Part shown: positions 23,083 to 37,400 of the stretch, piece by piece
Position numbering within the stretch: the stretch's first letter is position 1
Layout: every line of letters starts with the position of its first letter
Source of the DNA: Pigoraptor vietnamica
Taxonomy: Eukaryota; Opisthokonta; Filasterea
DNA: 54,879 nucleotides
Direction: 5' to 3'
Assembly: GCA_943704525.1 (NCBI GenBank)
Contig: CALSCQ010000907.1
Coordinates: forward strand, 1-54,879
Made by a program: the position numbers and the translations under genes
The notes under the pieces: generated by a model
The model's input: the letters and a program-made list of their open reading frames with translations, nothing else
Told to the model about the DNA's origin: nothing
Databases searched by the model: none

Positions 23083-24525
23083 ATGTTGCGACAATGTGCA
23101 GCCGCCCTTGCAACAGCCAGAATGCCCCTGCGTCGGCTTGCTGGACCTCCCATGGTAGCACGCACAGCCACATGCCGACTCGTGCGCGTGGCTGGTCAAC
23201 GACCCTCTCTGGCCGCCGGCATCTCAAGGCGCTTCTTCCTGGCGCAGTCGGTCGCTCGGGCGATGTGCACGGCCATCACCTCCGGCAAGCACGCGCGCTC
23301 CCTTTACTCAACGGAAGCACCGGCACCTGCGGACGCGCCGGCACCCACTGCGACGGTGGACCTTGCCGCACTGCACGCTGAGGGTGTGCAACTGATCACC
23401 GGCAAATCCCGCCGCAAAGACGTGCCCGCAGGGCTGCTCCGCCTGCGGCACACCGCGGCCGCCGGCCACGCCCCTTCTTGCAACCTTCTCAGTTGGGTGT
23501 ACTATGCCGAGAGTGCGCTCGGCAGGCAGGTTCTTGACCTGGAGAAGGGAGTGGTCGGCGCGGACGAAGCGGTGGCGCTCGCAAGGCGCTCGGCGGAGAT
23601 GCGCGATCCCGAGGGGCTGGTGCTGTACGGGAGAATGTACAGTGTGGGGGTTTCTGGTATTCTTGAGAGGAACATTGGCGAAACGGCGCGTCTTTTCGCG
23701 GAAGCAGCCGCACTCGGGCATGCCGAGGCGGCGCGCTGCGTGAAATGGAACGCGTATGCGACAACTCCGTACGACTGTGCTAGCGAAGCGGAGGTCCACG
23801 CCGCCATTGATCGCGGCGACGACGACGCCGTCCGCTGCTACACGGAGAGACTGAGGCTGGCAATGGAGCTCAAGAGCATCGAGGGCGAGACGGCGCGCAA
23901 GGCGGTGCGCGGGCTGCTGCAGGCGGCGGAGAGCGGCAGTCGCGCGGCGCAGCGGGGTCTCGCGATGTTGCACTGGAGGACACTCTTGCACGAGGAAGAC
24001 GAGCGGTCGGCGCTTCCGTGGGTCAGGGAGGAGCTGACGACGGGGACTTCGGAAGAGCAGTACGATTACGGCAGCATGCTGTGCGAGGGGACTCGCGGTG
24101 CAACGAAGGACGTGGCGGAGGGCGTCGAGTGGCTTGTGCGGGCGGGCGACGCGGGGCATGCGCGCGCACTCAGAGAAGCCGGCGTTCGACTTTTTAGGGG
24201 CGAGGGCGTGCAGATGGACATGGTGCGCGCGGTGGGTCTTTTCCGCAAGGCTGCCGAGCTGAACGACGAGTGGGCGATGTGCATGCTTGTGTTCGCGCTC
24301 GGCCAGGGCAAGGGCGTCGAGTACAACATCGCAGAGGGGTTCAAGTGGCTACACAGGGTGGTCACTTACCACGACCCGGGCGCTGTTTTCGTCGACTTGC
24401 TAGGCATGTGCTACTGCGGAGGGGTCGGCGTGGAGCTGGATCTGCAGCGCGGCGAGGAGCTGCGGAGGCAGGCGAAGGATGTGGAGGGTCCTTATGCGCT
24501 AGAGCCGGAAAGCGGAGATGAGTAG
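23083..24525 (+). CDS. Sel1-repeat protein B, probably mitochondrial
   Basis: Intronless tandem paralogue of gene A, 480 residues. The N-terminus MLRQCAAALATARMPLRRLA to about residue 75 is basic and Ser/Ala-rich, again a likely mitochondrial presequence (RRFFLAQSVARAM). Sel1 repeats include VDLAALHAEGVQLITGKSRR, GVSGILERNIGETARLFAEA, GSMLCEGTRGATKDVAEGVE, VRLFRGEGVQMDMVRAVGLF and GVEYNIAEGFKWLHRVVTYH, ending MCYCGGVGVELDLQRGEEL and an acidic tail. The two genes share the opening MLRQC, repeat order and many exact blocks, so they arose by local duplication. Being intronless among intron-rich neighbours suggests a retro-copy ancestor or acquisition; neither is shown. Confidence 0.85.
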   Translation: MLRQCAAALATARMPLRRLAGPPMVARTATCRLVRVAGQRPSLAAGISRRFFLAQSVARAMCTAITSGKHARSLYSTEAPAPADAPAPTATVDLAALHAEGVQLITGKSRRKDVPAGLLRLRHTAAAGHAPSCNLLSWVYYAESALGRQVLDLEKGVVGADEAVALARRSAEMRDPEGLVLYGRMYSVGVSGILERNIGETARLFAEAAALGHAEAARCVKWNAYATTPYDCASEAEVHAAIDRGDDDAVRCYTERLRLAMELKSIEGETARKAVRGLLQAAESGSRAAQRGLAMLHWRTLLHEEDERSALPWVREELTTGTSEEQYDYGSMLCEGTRGATKDVAEGVEWLVRAGDAGHARALREAGVRLFRGEGVQMDMVRAVGLFRKAAELNDEWAMCMLVFALGQGKGVEYNIAEGFKWLHRVVTYHDPGAVFVDLLGMCYCGGVGVELDLQRGEELRRQAKDVEGPYALEPESGDE

Positions 24526-24952
24526 GGAGGGCGTGAAGCGCATGTAACTGGGGCGGCTTATTGCGATACACTCACGAAGCATAAACACTGATGCCGTGGA
24601 ACTGGACCACCGACCAACCTAGCTGCGCAACACTGACTCATGTCGTCGAATGTCGTGACATCGTTCATCTAGAAAGCTGTACACATAAAATGTCATGGAA
24701 ACAGTGTTGAGTGCGCGCACCATCTGTATAGGCCGGCACGCAAATGTGCGCAATAATAAACGATAGCAAGCGCACGCTACGCACACAACCGACGACAAGC
24801 GAAGGCCGGCGCTCGAGCCAGCGAGCGACCGAAATGCGACCCAGAGCCATTTCCAGAACAGCAGGGTCTTCCACTGGTCGGCGTGAGCGTGTATGTGGTG
24901 CATGTGTATGCATGTGCGTGTGTATGAGCGTGTGTTACCAGCCGCACACTCT
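24526..24952. other. Convergent 3' region, Sel1 B / KAT5
   Basis: 427 bp of 3' flanking sequence. No gene or RNA recognised. Confidence 0.5.
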
Positions 24953-28315
<3,363 letters not shown>

Positions 28316-28764
28316 TCCGTTCGCGCAACGGCCGCGAGGGCCACTACGGCAAAAGATTACACTTTCGACACGAAGCCGCTGCGTCCGAGTCCCTCTTCTA
28401 CGTCTGTCTGCAACTACAACAGCGACTCATAACCACAAGCAAAATTACGTTGGGGAGTGAAAAGTGCGTGCGTGCATGAGACGGTGTCGTCATTTCCAGC
28501 TGACGACATTTTCGCCTTCAGATGAAATGACATCATCACAAAATGAATTGAAATCGGGAGGCCATTTCTTTGAAAATTTTGGGACTCGCCTGCAAATAAA
28601 TTGCCCCGGCTGAATACGAGTCCACCCAGGTGTTTTGGCTCAGCACACACACACGCACACGCACGCACGCACTCTCGCTCTTCTCACACAAAGTATCGCC
28701 CAGAAAGTGCCACAGCCCACTCAACAGACGCATATTTTACAGTCTCTCCTTGTGCCGTGTCACA
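28316..28764. other. Divergent promoter, KAT5 / DLST
   Basis: 449 bp between start codons, containing the inverted element at 28488-28505 and AT-rich sequence around 28520-28610. Confidence 0.6.
28488..28505. promoter_or_regulatory. Inverted TGACG element, copy B
   Basis: CGTCATTTCCAGCTGACG, differing from copy A (5743-5760) at one base. Here it is roughly central in the KAT5/DLST divergent promoter. Confidence 0.55.
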
Positions 28765-31700
28765 ATGCTCCGCGTCGCCGCACCCCGCGCCCGCGCTGGG
28801 CTCTATGCCGTCCGCCGCGCGGCGTCCACGGCCGCGTTCGCAGGGACCCAGAAGGTATGGCCGCGCAACTCTGTGCGTGCGCGTGCGTGTGCGAGTGCCG
28901 GAGAGTTGCGTGACTGCTGCAATGCTGTGTCGTCCTCCGATGGGTTGTCTTGTTCTGCCCACATGGCTGAGAGAGATGGCTTGTTGCTGGTGTGTCGAGG
29001 GCAGCTGCGTGGGTGTGCCTTGCCAATTTGCTACGCGAGGTTTTGCTCGACCGGAGTCTCATCACGCTTGCTTTGCTTTATGCGTTTCGCTGCAGAATGT
29101 CGTGCCCGTCGCCCAGATGGCCCTTGCGCGTGGTGAGTGTTGCACAACAGCGGCGTCTGAGGTTCAGTGCGTGTGGTTCAGTGTGTGTGTGTTCAGTGTG
29201 TGTGTGTTTCAGTGTGTGTTTCAGTGTGTGTTTCAGTGTGTGTTTCAGTGTGCTGTTCTGTGTGTGTTTCAGTGTGCTGCGCAAGCTTAGGGGCGCTACA
29301 CACGGTGCGCTGGTGCTTAAGCAGCTTCGTGTTGATGGTCGATGACTGACATGATGGGTCTGGTGTCTGCGGCGTTGCTCAACTGCTGCAATTCGCTGTT
29401 TCGCAGCCGCCGTGTCTCGGTCCGCTCTTCCCGCGATGCGCGCCGTGTCCCCGCGCCTCTTCCACACGACGGCCGTCACTGGTGAGCATGTGTCATCTCA
29501 CGCCACTTCTCTGCAAAAATGTCGTTCGTATGTGTCCCTGTGACGAATTCGAGGGACTTGCGTGTCTTGGCCGATCGTCTCAGCGGATTTGGCTGGTCGT
29601 GTCTCGGTGTTACCTCGCGGGTGTGCAATGCATGCCGTCGTCTTCTCTGTGCGGTCTCATTGCAGCTGGGTGAGACTCGATTTTGGAGCTGGCCCCTCGA
29701 ATGACCGCTTTTTGCGTGCAGCCGACGAGTTCAAGGTCGTGAACACGCCGCACATGGCCGATTCGATCACAGAGGGCGAGCTTGCGCGCTGGGCGAAGCG
29801 TGGGTGTCGTGCGACTCGTGCCTGCGTAGTGTGGCATTGAAGTTCAAAATGTGTCTGACGTCGCCGTTTGGTCTTTGTCGCTTGCAGAGATTGGCGACTA
29901 TGTGAGCCGCGATGAAGTGGTGGCCGTCATTGAGGTGGGTCTGCCGTTGTAACGGGCCGTTACGATGATGGGGGCTTTTTGTGTGTGGGATACTGCGTGT
30001 GCGGCACTTGCGCATTGCATTGGGACGAACGGCTGGGCAGTTCGACACGCGTGTGCACAGCTCGGCATACTTTCGTGTGCGCAGAGCATGCATACCGTCA
30101 GTATGATGTCGTGCGGGTGGTGCGACTCGGGACATTGAGTCAAGAGGGAGAATTGCAGGTTCAGTGGTGCGCACTATAAGACTTAATGACCGCACCCTCA
30201 CTTTTGCCTTCATATATTGATAGACCGACAAGGTCGACATCGAGGTCAATTCGCCCGAGAACGGCACCCTCGTTGAGCGGTTTGCCGAGGAGGGCTCGAA
30301 GGTCGTCGTGGCCACGCCCCTCTTCAAGCTGAAGCTCGGTGGAGGTGCGATCGCCTCGCCCTCTTCTCTCCTTCCTCGTTCACATTGCAACGCTGCCCGT
30401 CGTCACGACACCCCTTTACTATAATAGATCTTTGACAGACACGCACCTTCCATTCGCAGCCGCCCCCGCCAAGCCCGCCGCCGCTGCTGCTGCTCCCAAG
30501 GCAGAGGGCCCCAAGGAAGCGCCCAAGGCGAAGGCGGAAGCGCCTAAGGCAGAGGCACCTAAGGCAGAGGCACCGAAGGCAGAGGCGCCGAAGGCCGCTG
30601 CGCCGGCCGCGGCGAAGAAGGAGGCGCCTGCACCCGAGGCGAAGCCCGGTAAGTGCGATCACATGTTTGCAGTGAGCGTGAGAAGAGACTGTCGTCTGAC
30701 TGCGTTGTCTCTTGTTCTTGCGTGCAGCCGAGCCTGGCCAGCGCACGGAGCGTCGGGTGAGTGATTTGCAAAGCGCTTCGAATGTGCATGCGAGACGAGT
30801 GTTGTTCTCGTGGATGATTGGCCGTAGTGCGTCGTCACGATTCTCAACCGGCAACCGAACCCGCGCCCATGTGACATCAGGTCAAGATGACGCGCATGCG
30901 CCTCCGCATTGCGGAGCGCCTGAAGGACGCGCAGAACACGAACGCGATGCTCACGACGTTCAACGAGATTGACATGAGGTGCGCCAATTTAATGCCCATT
31001 CACTCGGCCGCTTACTCGCGCTGTCGACTCGCCCGTGTCTGTGTCGTTGTCAGTTGCGAGCGTGTGCCTCTCTCTGCTCCGGCGCTTGGGAGCAACGCGA
31101 TGCGCGCGGATCCCCGGGGACTTCCGGTCTCCCCGACGCACCCTGCCAACTCACGCGACCGGTGTCCTGTGCAGCAACATTTCGGCGTTGCGCAACGAGT
31201 ACAAGGACGGCTTCCTCGAGAAGCACAAGGTCAAGCTCGGCTTCATGTCGGCGTTCGTGAAGGCCGCCGTCGCCGCCCTCCAGGAGCAGCCCGTCGTCAA
31301 CGCCGGTGCGTGCTTCATGAGGGGCGAAGAGTGAGAGAGGGGGAGAGGGTAGTTTACGTAGAGGGGCTTGCGTGATGAGAGGCAATACGTGATGAGCTGA
31401 GAGGAGGATAGTTGGTGAGCGAAGGCGGGTTGAGAGGCAATCACGTGATGAGAGCCAAGTGAGGAGGATAGCTGGGGTGAGGGAGGCGGGCGTGATACCG
31501 TGGCGTGACACCGTGGTAGTGACTCGTCTACCTTTGATATGTGTTCCAGCTGCTTGTCCGCTTGAACCCTCAGCTAATCGTGGCCTTGTCCGCAGTCATC
31601 GAGGGCGATGAGATTGTGTACCGCGACTACATCGACATTAGCGTGGCCGTCGCGACTCCGAAGGTGCGTCACGAGAACAGCAGACGTCCTGATGACGACC

Positions 31701-32406
31701 ACGCCTTTCTCACGCCCTGTTCATCGCAGGGTCTTGTCGTGCCCGTGCTCCGCAACTGCGAGAAGATGTCGTTTGCCGACGTCGAGAAGAGCATTGCTGC
31801 GCTGGGCGCCAAGGCACGTCCACTCTCCGTACACTCAAGCTGTGCAACACACCATGCATTGCTTGCACTCTCGTTTGCGTAACGGTGGCTTTTCAAGCTC
31901 GTTACTCTCGCCATCGCATTTCTTCATCCTGACATTTTACGTTGGTGCGCACTCGAATTGACGCCGAAATGCCCTCGCGACACGCGCAGGCGCGCGACAA
32001 TGCCATTGCGATCGAGGACATGGTCGGCGGCACGTTCACCATTTCGAACGGCGGCGTCTACGGCTCCCTCATGGGCACACCCATCATTAACCCTCCGCAG
32101 TCTGCCATTCTCGGCATGCACGGCATCTTCGACCGCCCCGTCGCCGTCAACGGAAAGGTGCGCTGTTCTTGTGCGAACGCTGTCTCCATCGTGACTGAAT
32201 TGTTGGCCATGCGCGGAGGTGGATTTACGCGCACACATACACACCTCACTCACTCAATGCATACAACGCAGGTTGAGATCCGGCCGATGATGTACGTTGC
32301 GCTCACGTACGACCACCGGCTCATCGACGGTCGCGAGGCCGTGACTTTCCTGCGCAAGATCAAGGCGGTCGTCGAGGACCCGCGCCGCCTCCTCATTGAT
32401 GTGTAG
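28765..32406 (+). CDS. DLST: Dihydrolipoyllysine-residue succinyltransferase (E2 of 2-oxoglutarate dehydrogenase)
   Basis: E2 core of the mitochondrial 2-oxoglutarate dehydrogenase complex in the citric acid cycle. Start [20 protein letters not shown] at 28765 gives a mitochondrial presequence. Lipoyl domain: [36 protein letters not shown] and [20 protein letters not shown], with the lipoylated Lys in TDK. A flexible Ala/Pro/Lys linker has about five AEAPK repeats. There is no peripheral subunit-binding domain, as in animal DLST. Catalytic domain: [89 protein letters not shown], and the active-site [12 protein letters not shown]. Stop 32404. About thirteen exons. The N-terminal exons are very short, separated by TG-rich introns; one has a TTCAG array. 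Confidence 0.95.
29163..29280 (+). repeat. TTCAG / TGTGTGTTTCAG array in DLST intron
   Basis: About eight TTCAG copies, several as the 12-nt unit TGTGTGTTTCAG, inside the intron between about 29133 and 29406. Each resembles a 3' splice site, but the acceptor used (CGCAG, next exon AAVSRSALP) lies downstream. Confidence 0.9.
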
Positions 32407-32610
32407 AACCACAAAAGAAACTCTGTCGCGTGTGGGGGGTGCGTGCGTTTGCGGGCCGTCGTGCTGTGTTGAGGTCGATTGCAATATATGAGAAATATGA
32501 GTGAGAGGGATGCCAGGACATGTTGGAGTGTCCAACCGTCTTGTAAAACTGTCGTGCATGTGCTTGTCCTCAACAGTCAGCAAACCGCTTGAAATTACAC
32601 ACTATACAGT

Positions 32611-33015
32611 TTAGGGCAATCCCTCGGCTCGCCGGCGAAGTGGCGGCTCGGGCCAGTCCACATAGCCAAGGTTATAGGCAACAATAAATACAGCGAAAAC
32701 GAGAATCAGCGAGAGCAAGGCAGTCTTGCGGTTCTCGGCGCGCAGGGACGCAATCTCCTTGTCTGCGAATCAGAAATGATGCGACTCTGTGTGTAAACTA
32801 CCGGTTGACATAGGAAAGAAGTGCACGCGCGCAGATACCACGCCGGCTCACTCACTCTTATCGCTGATGTCCTTCTCGATCGCCTTCTTCTTCAGGCGCA
32901 GTTCGCTCGGGTCGCCGGCATCGAGGATGCGTGCGTTGATCCCTTCAAGCTGTCGCTCGAGCGCCTCCACGGCAGCCTCACATGCTTCTATTTGGGACGT
33001 GATAGTTTGAACCAT
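32611..33015 (-). CDS. CCDC167: CCDC167-like tail-anchored coiled-coil protein
   Basis: Small two-exon gene. Exon 1 from ATG 33015: MVQTITSQIEACEAAVEALE, RQLEGINARILDAGDPSELR, LKKKAIEKDISDK. Exon 2: KEIASLRAENRKTALLSLIL, then a hydrophobic segment VFAVFIVAYNLGYV and the tail DWPEPPLRRRAEGLP, stop 32611. The order (heptad helix, 'LR.ENRK..LLS', one membrane helix near the end) matches human CCDC167, a short membrane protein with no firmly known role. The topology is consistent with tail anchoring in the ER or mitochondrial outer membrane, which is inference. The splice joins A|GTGAGT to CGCAG|AC. It is divergent from the homeobox gene and 204 bp from the end of DLST. Confidence 0.8.
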
Positions 33016-33692
33016 TTTCTCCCCTCGCGCCGCGCTGGAGAGTGAACTTGTTTGGTGTTTGCGACGGAAAGTGAAAGTGCTTTTGGCGAAAGGAGCAGCA
33101 CAGCCGGGTGAGGCACGTGCGAGTGCACGTAACAGTTTAGTGTTGTAACAATACGATTTTTTTTTTCAAATTCAAGGGCGCGTACTAAATATTTTTTTCC
33201 CGATTTTCTATCATTCGTTTATTTTGCGCGCCGGACTTTCTGAATATTACTTATTATTCACTATGGATTTTCTATGACGCACCGATTATTTACACTTACT
33301 AAAGATTCAATTTCGAGATTGATTTTTGGGCGCGCGATTCTGCAGCGCAACCTAAAATTTTGCCAACGGTTTGACGACGTCGCTTTTCTTCTTATTGTGT
33401 TGTTGCGTCGCTGTGGCACATCACTTCCACGGCACTTCACGCACAGACTTCCCGCGTACGTAAGCACGTGAGTACCGCACCGCGCACGTGAGTGCCGCAT
33501 CCTGCGCGCACAATCTCCTCTCTCTCCCCTCTACTTTTAATCTCGCATCCACTTGAGTTACCGTCGGATAACAGCGGCGTTTGACTGCAGTTGCTCGGGT
33601 GGATCACTACGACTCTTGAGAGCCGTAAGGAGACCAGTGTCAGCGGCCCCACTTTGTCTCCTTGCGTGGAATCGGCCTGTTAATCGGCAACC
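33016..33692. other. Divergent region with AT-rich block, CCDC167 / homeobox
   Basis: AT-rich from about 33145 to 33360. Closer to the homeobox gene, GCACGTGAGT is repeated at about 33464-33473 and 33485-33494, each followed by CCGCA; both contain the E-box CACGTG. No gene seen. Confidence 0.5.
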
Positions 33693-34436
33693 ATGTCGCA
33701 CGTCGACTACGCCGAGCATGCGGCGGCAGTGGCGGCGGCTGCGGCGGCTGCGGCGGCGGCGGCTGCCGGGTCCACCGAGAAGCGCGACCCCCGCAGCGTC
33801 CCCCGCCCTCGCAAGTCCATCAACCAGATCACCGTGCTCGAGCAGGTCCTTGCGCGTGAGACGAAGCCCAAGAAGTCGACGGTGGTGGAGCTGATGCGGC
33901 AAACGGGGCTCACGTACGCAGAGATTCGAAATTGGTTCCGCAACCAGCGCCTCAAGTACAAGATGGGGCGGCGCAACATGCCCAGTCTGGATGCCACGGG
34001 TGCACTGCAGGTCGCCGGCATGCATGGGGCGGCGCAGGGGCTGGACCTGATACCCCGAACGCACGAAATGATGGGCCGCAAGGACGGCGAGGGGCCCTCG
34101 ACGCCGGCCAAGGCGGACGACAAGTTCCGCGCGTCGGCAAAGTTCAAGCGCACGAAGGAAGAGTGGCTTACCATCTTCAACGAGCACCCGGAGGGAACGA
34201 AGCAGCGGCAGGTGTGGGCGAGTTCGGCACTTAACAACTCTGTTACACGCGTGTCCGCATTTGATGCCGACTGTTTTGTGCCTCGTTTTTCATCACAAGG
34301 AACTGCTCCGAGAGCTCATCCGCGGGTTGAGCAAGGAGGACAGAAATGCGCTGCAGAACTTCCTCCGGCCGCGCGGTCCGTACCGCGGCTCTGCCGATCC
34401 CACCCTGTCCAAGTCCACACAAGTCGACAGGTGTGT

Positions 34437-34513
<77 letters not shown>

Positions 34514-35413
34514 TGACTGTACGATGGTCGTGTTGGTTGTGCGAATGCGAGTGTATTCTCCCATGGCTTTTAACTGAAGGCTTGACGACATACGCCACTC
34601 AGGTCGAAGGAGGCCTGGTGTGAGCTCGAGCGCCGCTTTGGCGCCTCCAAAACGCGCGAGAACAAGTATGAGCCCGACCCTGCCGCGTTCTTCAACATTA
34701 CGCCCGCCATGCCGGGTGGTGCCGCCAGTCTGCAGGTGAGCGTTGCAGGAGCGCTAGGATGTCCGGTGATGTTTTATTTTCTGTGTGTTGTCTCACATGC
34801 CCTCTTTCGACGTACGATCATCTAACCGTTGTGTGTCGCGTTCAGGCGCCCGGCAGCCCCGGCGGTGGCGTGGACCCGCTCCGCCGCGTCGTTGGCGCGC
34901 TTGACCAGGACATGCTCGAGGGCCTCAAGCAGATGTTCTCCCTGCACCGCGACTACCTGTACGAAGTGGCGCGCGCCCTGAACGTGACGGACATCATGCG
35001 CCAGGAGATTGAGATTGCGATCCGAAAGGACGTCAAGAAGGAGCTTGCCATCAAGCAGAAGCAGAAGGTGCGTGCGTGTGTGGGATGCGGTGCGTGCGTG
35101 TGTGGGATGCCGTGCGTGCGTGTGTGGGATGCCGTGCGTGCGTGTGTGGGATGCGGTGCGTGCCTGTGAGATGCGGTGCGTGCGTGTGTGAAAACGCGCC
35201 ACCTGTCGAACGTCCTGCGAGCTCCTTAGCTGAGTTCCACGCGTGCATTCGGACTCGCAGCAAAAGGAGGACAAGATGCGCCGTGAGAAGCGGAAGGCGG
35301 CCGATCAGCTGGAGAACCAGCTCGTCAAGCAGCAGCGGACGCTCGTGCAGCCCACAATGCCCCCGCCAATGTACCCCATGCCGCAGCTCCTCTCCAGTGG
35401 ACGATTAGGGTGA
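33693..35413 (+). CDS. Homeodomain protein (non-TALE) with conserved-looking C-terminal region
   Basis: Predicted DNA-binding transcription factor. Start MSHVDYAEHAAAVAAAAAAA at 33693 includes a run of about 13 Ala. The homeodomain spans about residues 38-97: PRPRKSINQITVLEQVLARE, TKPKKSTVVELMRQTGLTYA, EIRNWFRNQRLKYKMGRR. Helix 3 has the invariant W48, F49, N51, R53. The distance from LE to WF is 32 residues, as in ordinary homeodomains, so there is no TALE insertion. Beyond it are FKRTKEEWLTIFNEHPEGTK, ELLRELIRGLSKEDRNALQN, SKEAWCELERRFGASKTREN, LEGLKQMFSLHRDYLYEVAR and a basic coiled tail KMRREKRKAADQLENQLVKQ, ending LLSSGRLG at 35413. I do not recognise that C-terminal region. About six exons. 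One intron begins GTGTGTGG and runs into (TG)36 (34439-34511). Confidence 0.85.
34439..34511 (+). repeat. (TG)36 microsatellite at a 5' splice site
   Basis: Begins 8-9 nt after the donor GACAG|GTGTGTGG of the homeobox gene; reads GT in the transcript. Confidence 0.95.
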
Positions 35414-35809
35414 AAGGACCCGGCCGTTGCTCGACACTCGCGTGCATCTCGGTCGTGTCTGTAGCTCGTTCCTGCGTTTACATCGTAGTCTGTTCGCACA
35501 CATGTGTCTCTAGCATTTGCGTCTCTGCCGTCGCAGTGTTTTTGCGTTGCCTGTCGTTTCAGTCTCTCGGTTCTCCACAGGCACGCCTTTGTCTGGCTGT
35601 ACATGCATATTGTGCGTGCGCGTTGGACGTACGCGTGTTTGGGATATAAAAAACAATTGCTAATGAACCCTTCAATGCCAGTCGAGGGCTGAACAGATGC
35701 CGCACACGCCACGCGCACGCAAATTCAAGACACCGCGCCTTACGCTTACGCCACACACGAGCACATACACGCACACACGCACGCACACACACACGATGAA
35801 CTGAGCGGG
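35414..35809. other. Convergent 3' region, homeobox / membrane protein
   Basis: 396 bp, with a short 'acacgcacgcac' run near 35765-35793. Nothing else recognised. Confidence 0.5.
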
Positions 35810-36791
35810 CTACTCTTTCTTCGGAGAAGTGCTTCCGTCGAGCACGTCATACTCTGCGAGCATGTGCTCCATGAGATTGATCTTCTCGTCAAGCATCTCG
35901 AGGTACTCTGCGTCCGAGAGGCGCTGCACGGGCATCCACGAGGGCCAGTAAAATCGACGCTTCGGCGGACTCTCAGCAACCGGCGCCGCTTGCTTCTCCT
36001 GCCCCTTCTTGTCGAGAGGGTCGTAGCCGTACCGCCGAATGGCCTCCTGCCTGAGGATCGCAAGTGTTCGTCGCTCTTCGATGCTGTTGATTGTCCGCTG
36101 GACAAGCGCGCCACCAAACATGCCGACGACGGCGCCGAGGCCAGCACCCGGGGCGGTGCGTGCTGGCGGGGATGGTAGGGATGCCGTTAGAAATGAATGC
36201 ATGAATGGTTCAAGACAGTCGCTAGAAGCGAGCGTGAAGGAAGACACACGCCCACAAGACAAGGCGGCATACGGGGAGTGTGTAGGATGTATCGAAGTGG
36301 ATGCTAGAAGTGCCGATAGGAAGTGCGCAAGATAGGGCGGAGAAAGCACACCGACAGAGCAAGATCCACGGCGCATTCTTTTTTCTTTTTTCTTTTTTGC
36401 CACTCACTCAGCAGACCCGCGACGCAACCGCCCGTGGCCAAGCCTGCCAATACGCTCGCGTTGCCCTCCGTCTCATTTCTCCGCAAAAGCGCGTGCCTAA
36501 GACCTACAGCGCGCAAGACACGGTGCGTCGTGAGAGAACGAAGGAAGAGAACGACGACAAACAGCTGTATTCTAGCCAAGAGTCGGATGCAATGACCCCT
36601 TGCATCTCGAGGTAAACGACCTGTGTAACGAGCTCAACATCAAAGTGCGACCCACCGAAGAACGAAGCCGCCGCGAGCGTTGTTGTTCCGCCCACGAACA
36701 GCGTGTAACCAAAGTAACCGCGACCCCTGTACGACGCAATGCCCAGCCCCGCGCCGCAGCCCACGCCCGCTGTCAAGCGGCCGATCAGCAT
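35810..36791 (-). CDS. Glycine-rich membrane protein, possibly Tim17/22/23-like
   Basis: Three exons. Exon 1 from ATG 36791: MLIGRLTAGVGCGAGLGIAS, YRGRGYFGYTLFVGGTTTLA, AASFFGGSHFDVELVTQVVY. An in-frame ATG at 36866 would add 25 mostly hydrophobic residues. Exon 2: NETEGNASVLAGLATGGCVA, GLL. Exon 3: APGAGLGAVVGMFGGALVQR, TINSIEERRTLAILRQEAIR, then a soluble tail with KRRFYWPSWMPVQRLSDAEY and LEMLDEKINLMEHML, stop 35810. The repeated GxxxG-type segments in three or four hydrophobic stretches resemble the Tim17/Tim22/Tim23 (PRAT) family of mitochondrial membrane proteins, but I cannot place it in a subfamily. The W..W.P.Q.L tail looks conserved-type but unidentified. It is divergent from ALG3. 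Confidence 0.65.
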
Positions 36792-36866
36792 CGCCACAAT
36801 ACAACACTCGATTACCAAAAGCACCCATTTCAACCCCGTGCCGCAGCAGAAACACACTACAGCCAC

Positions 36867-37400
36867 TTTGTCTTCACATCAACTTGAATGCTCTCGCTTC
36901 CCCTCCGTACGCACACTGTCGATTGCAGACGCTGAGACTTCGTCTGCGACGGCAACACGCGCCATTTTTGAACTCACCAGCGACAAGGACTATCTCCCAC
37001 GTCGCCACATTGGAGAGCGACGGTCGCTTGGCCGCGTTCTCCATCCCCTCCCACTCTCACAGCGCACAACTGCTTCGCGCCAAGTATATGGGACAAAGCA
37101 CGCGTTTTCTTTGCGCCGTTTTCTGTTTCACGTGTTGGGATACCAGATTCCGTTCCGACGGACGCCCCGTTACCCTCCGGAAGTGGAGCACTCTGTGTCT
37201 CTCTCACATTCGCATCATTTTTTGAGCGCAGAGCTCAGCCACACAGGTGCCCCTTTACTGTTGGGCTTCAACGCTGCGAGGGCAGTAAGCTCTCTTCTAT
37301 TGCTAGCTTGGGTCGTTTAGAAGCATCTTTGTACTTCAACGTCCCATCGGCCTTTTGACCGACCCCACCCAAAGGGCACCGACGGCCCCACTCACAAAGA
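36867..37400. other. Divergent region, membrane protein / ALG3
   Basis: 534 bp promoter space. Open frames here have no recognisable features. Confidence 0.5.

Noticed and set aside
22866-23381. Long open frames of Thr-His or Cys-Val repeats over CA/GT runs (also at 34293, 41010, 43563, 49794)
   Set aside because: They are translations of dinucleotide repeats in introns or spacers, present on both strands, with no support as proteins.
33800-33985. TALE-class homeodomain
   Set aside because: The LE-to-WF spacing is 32 residues, so the three-residue TALE insertion is absent.
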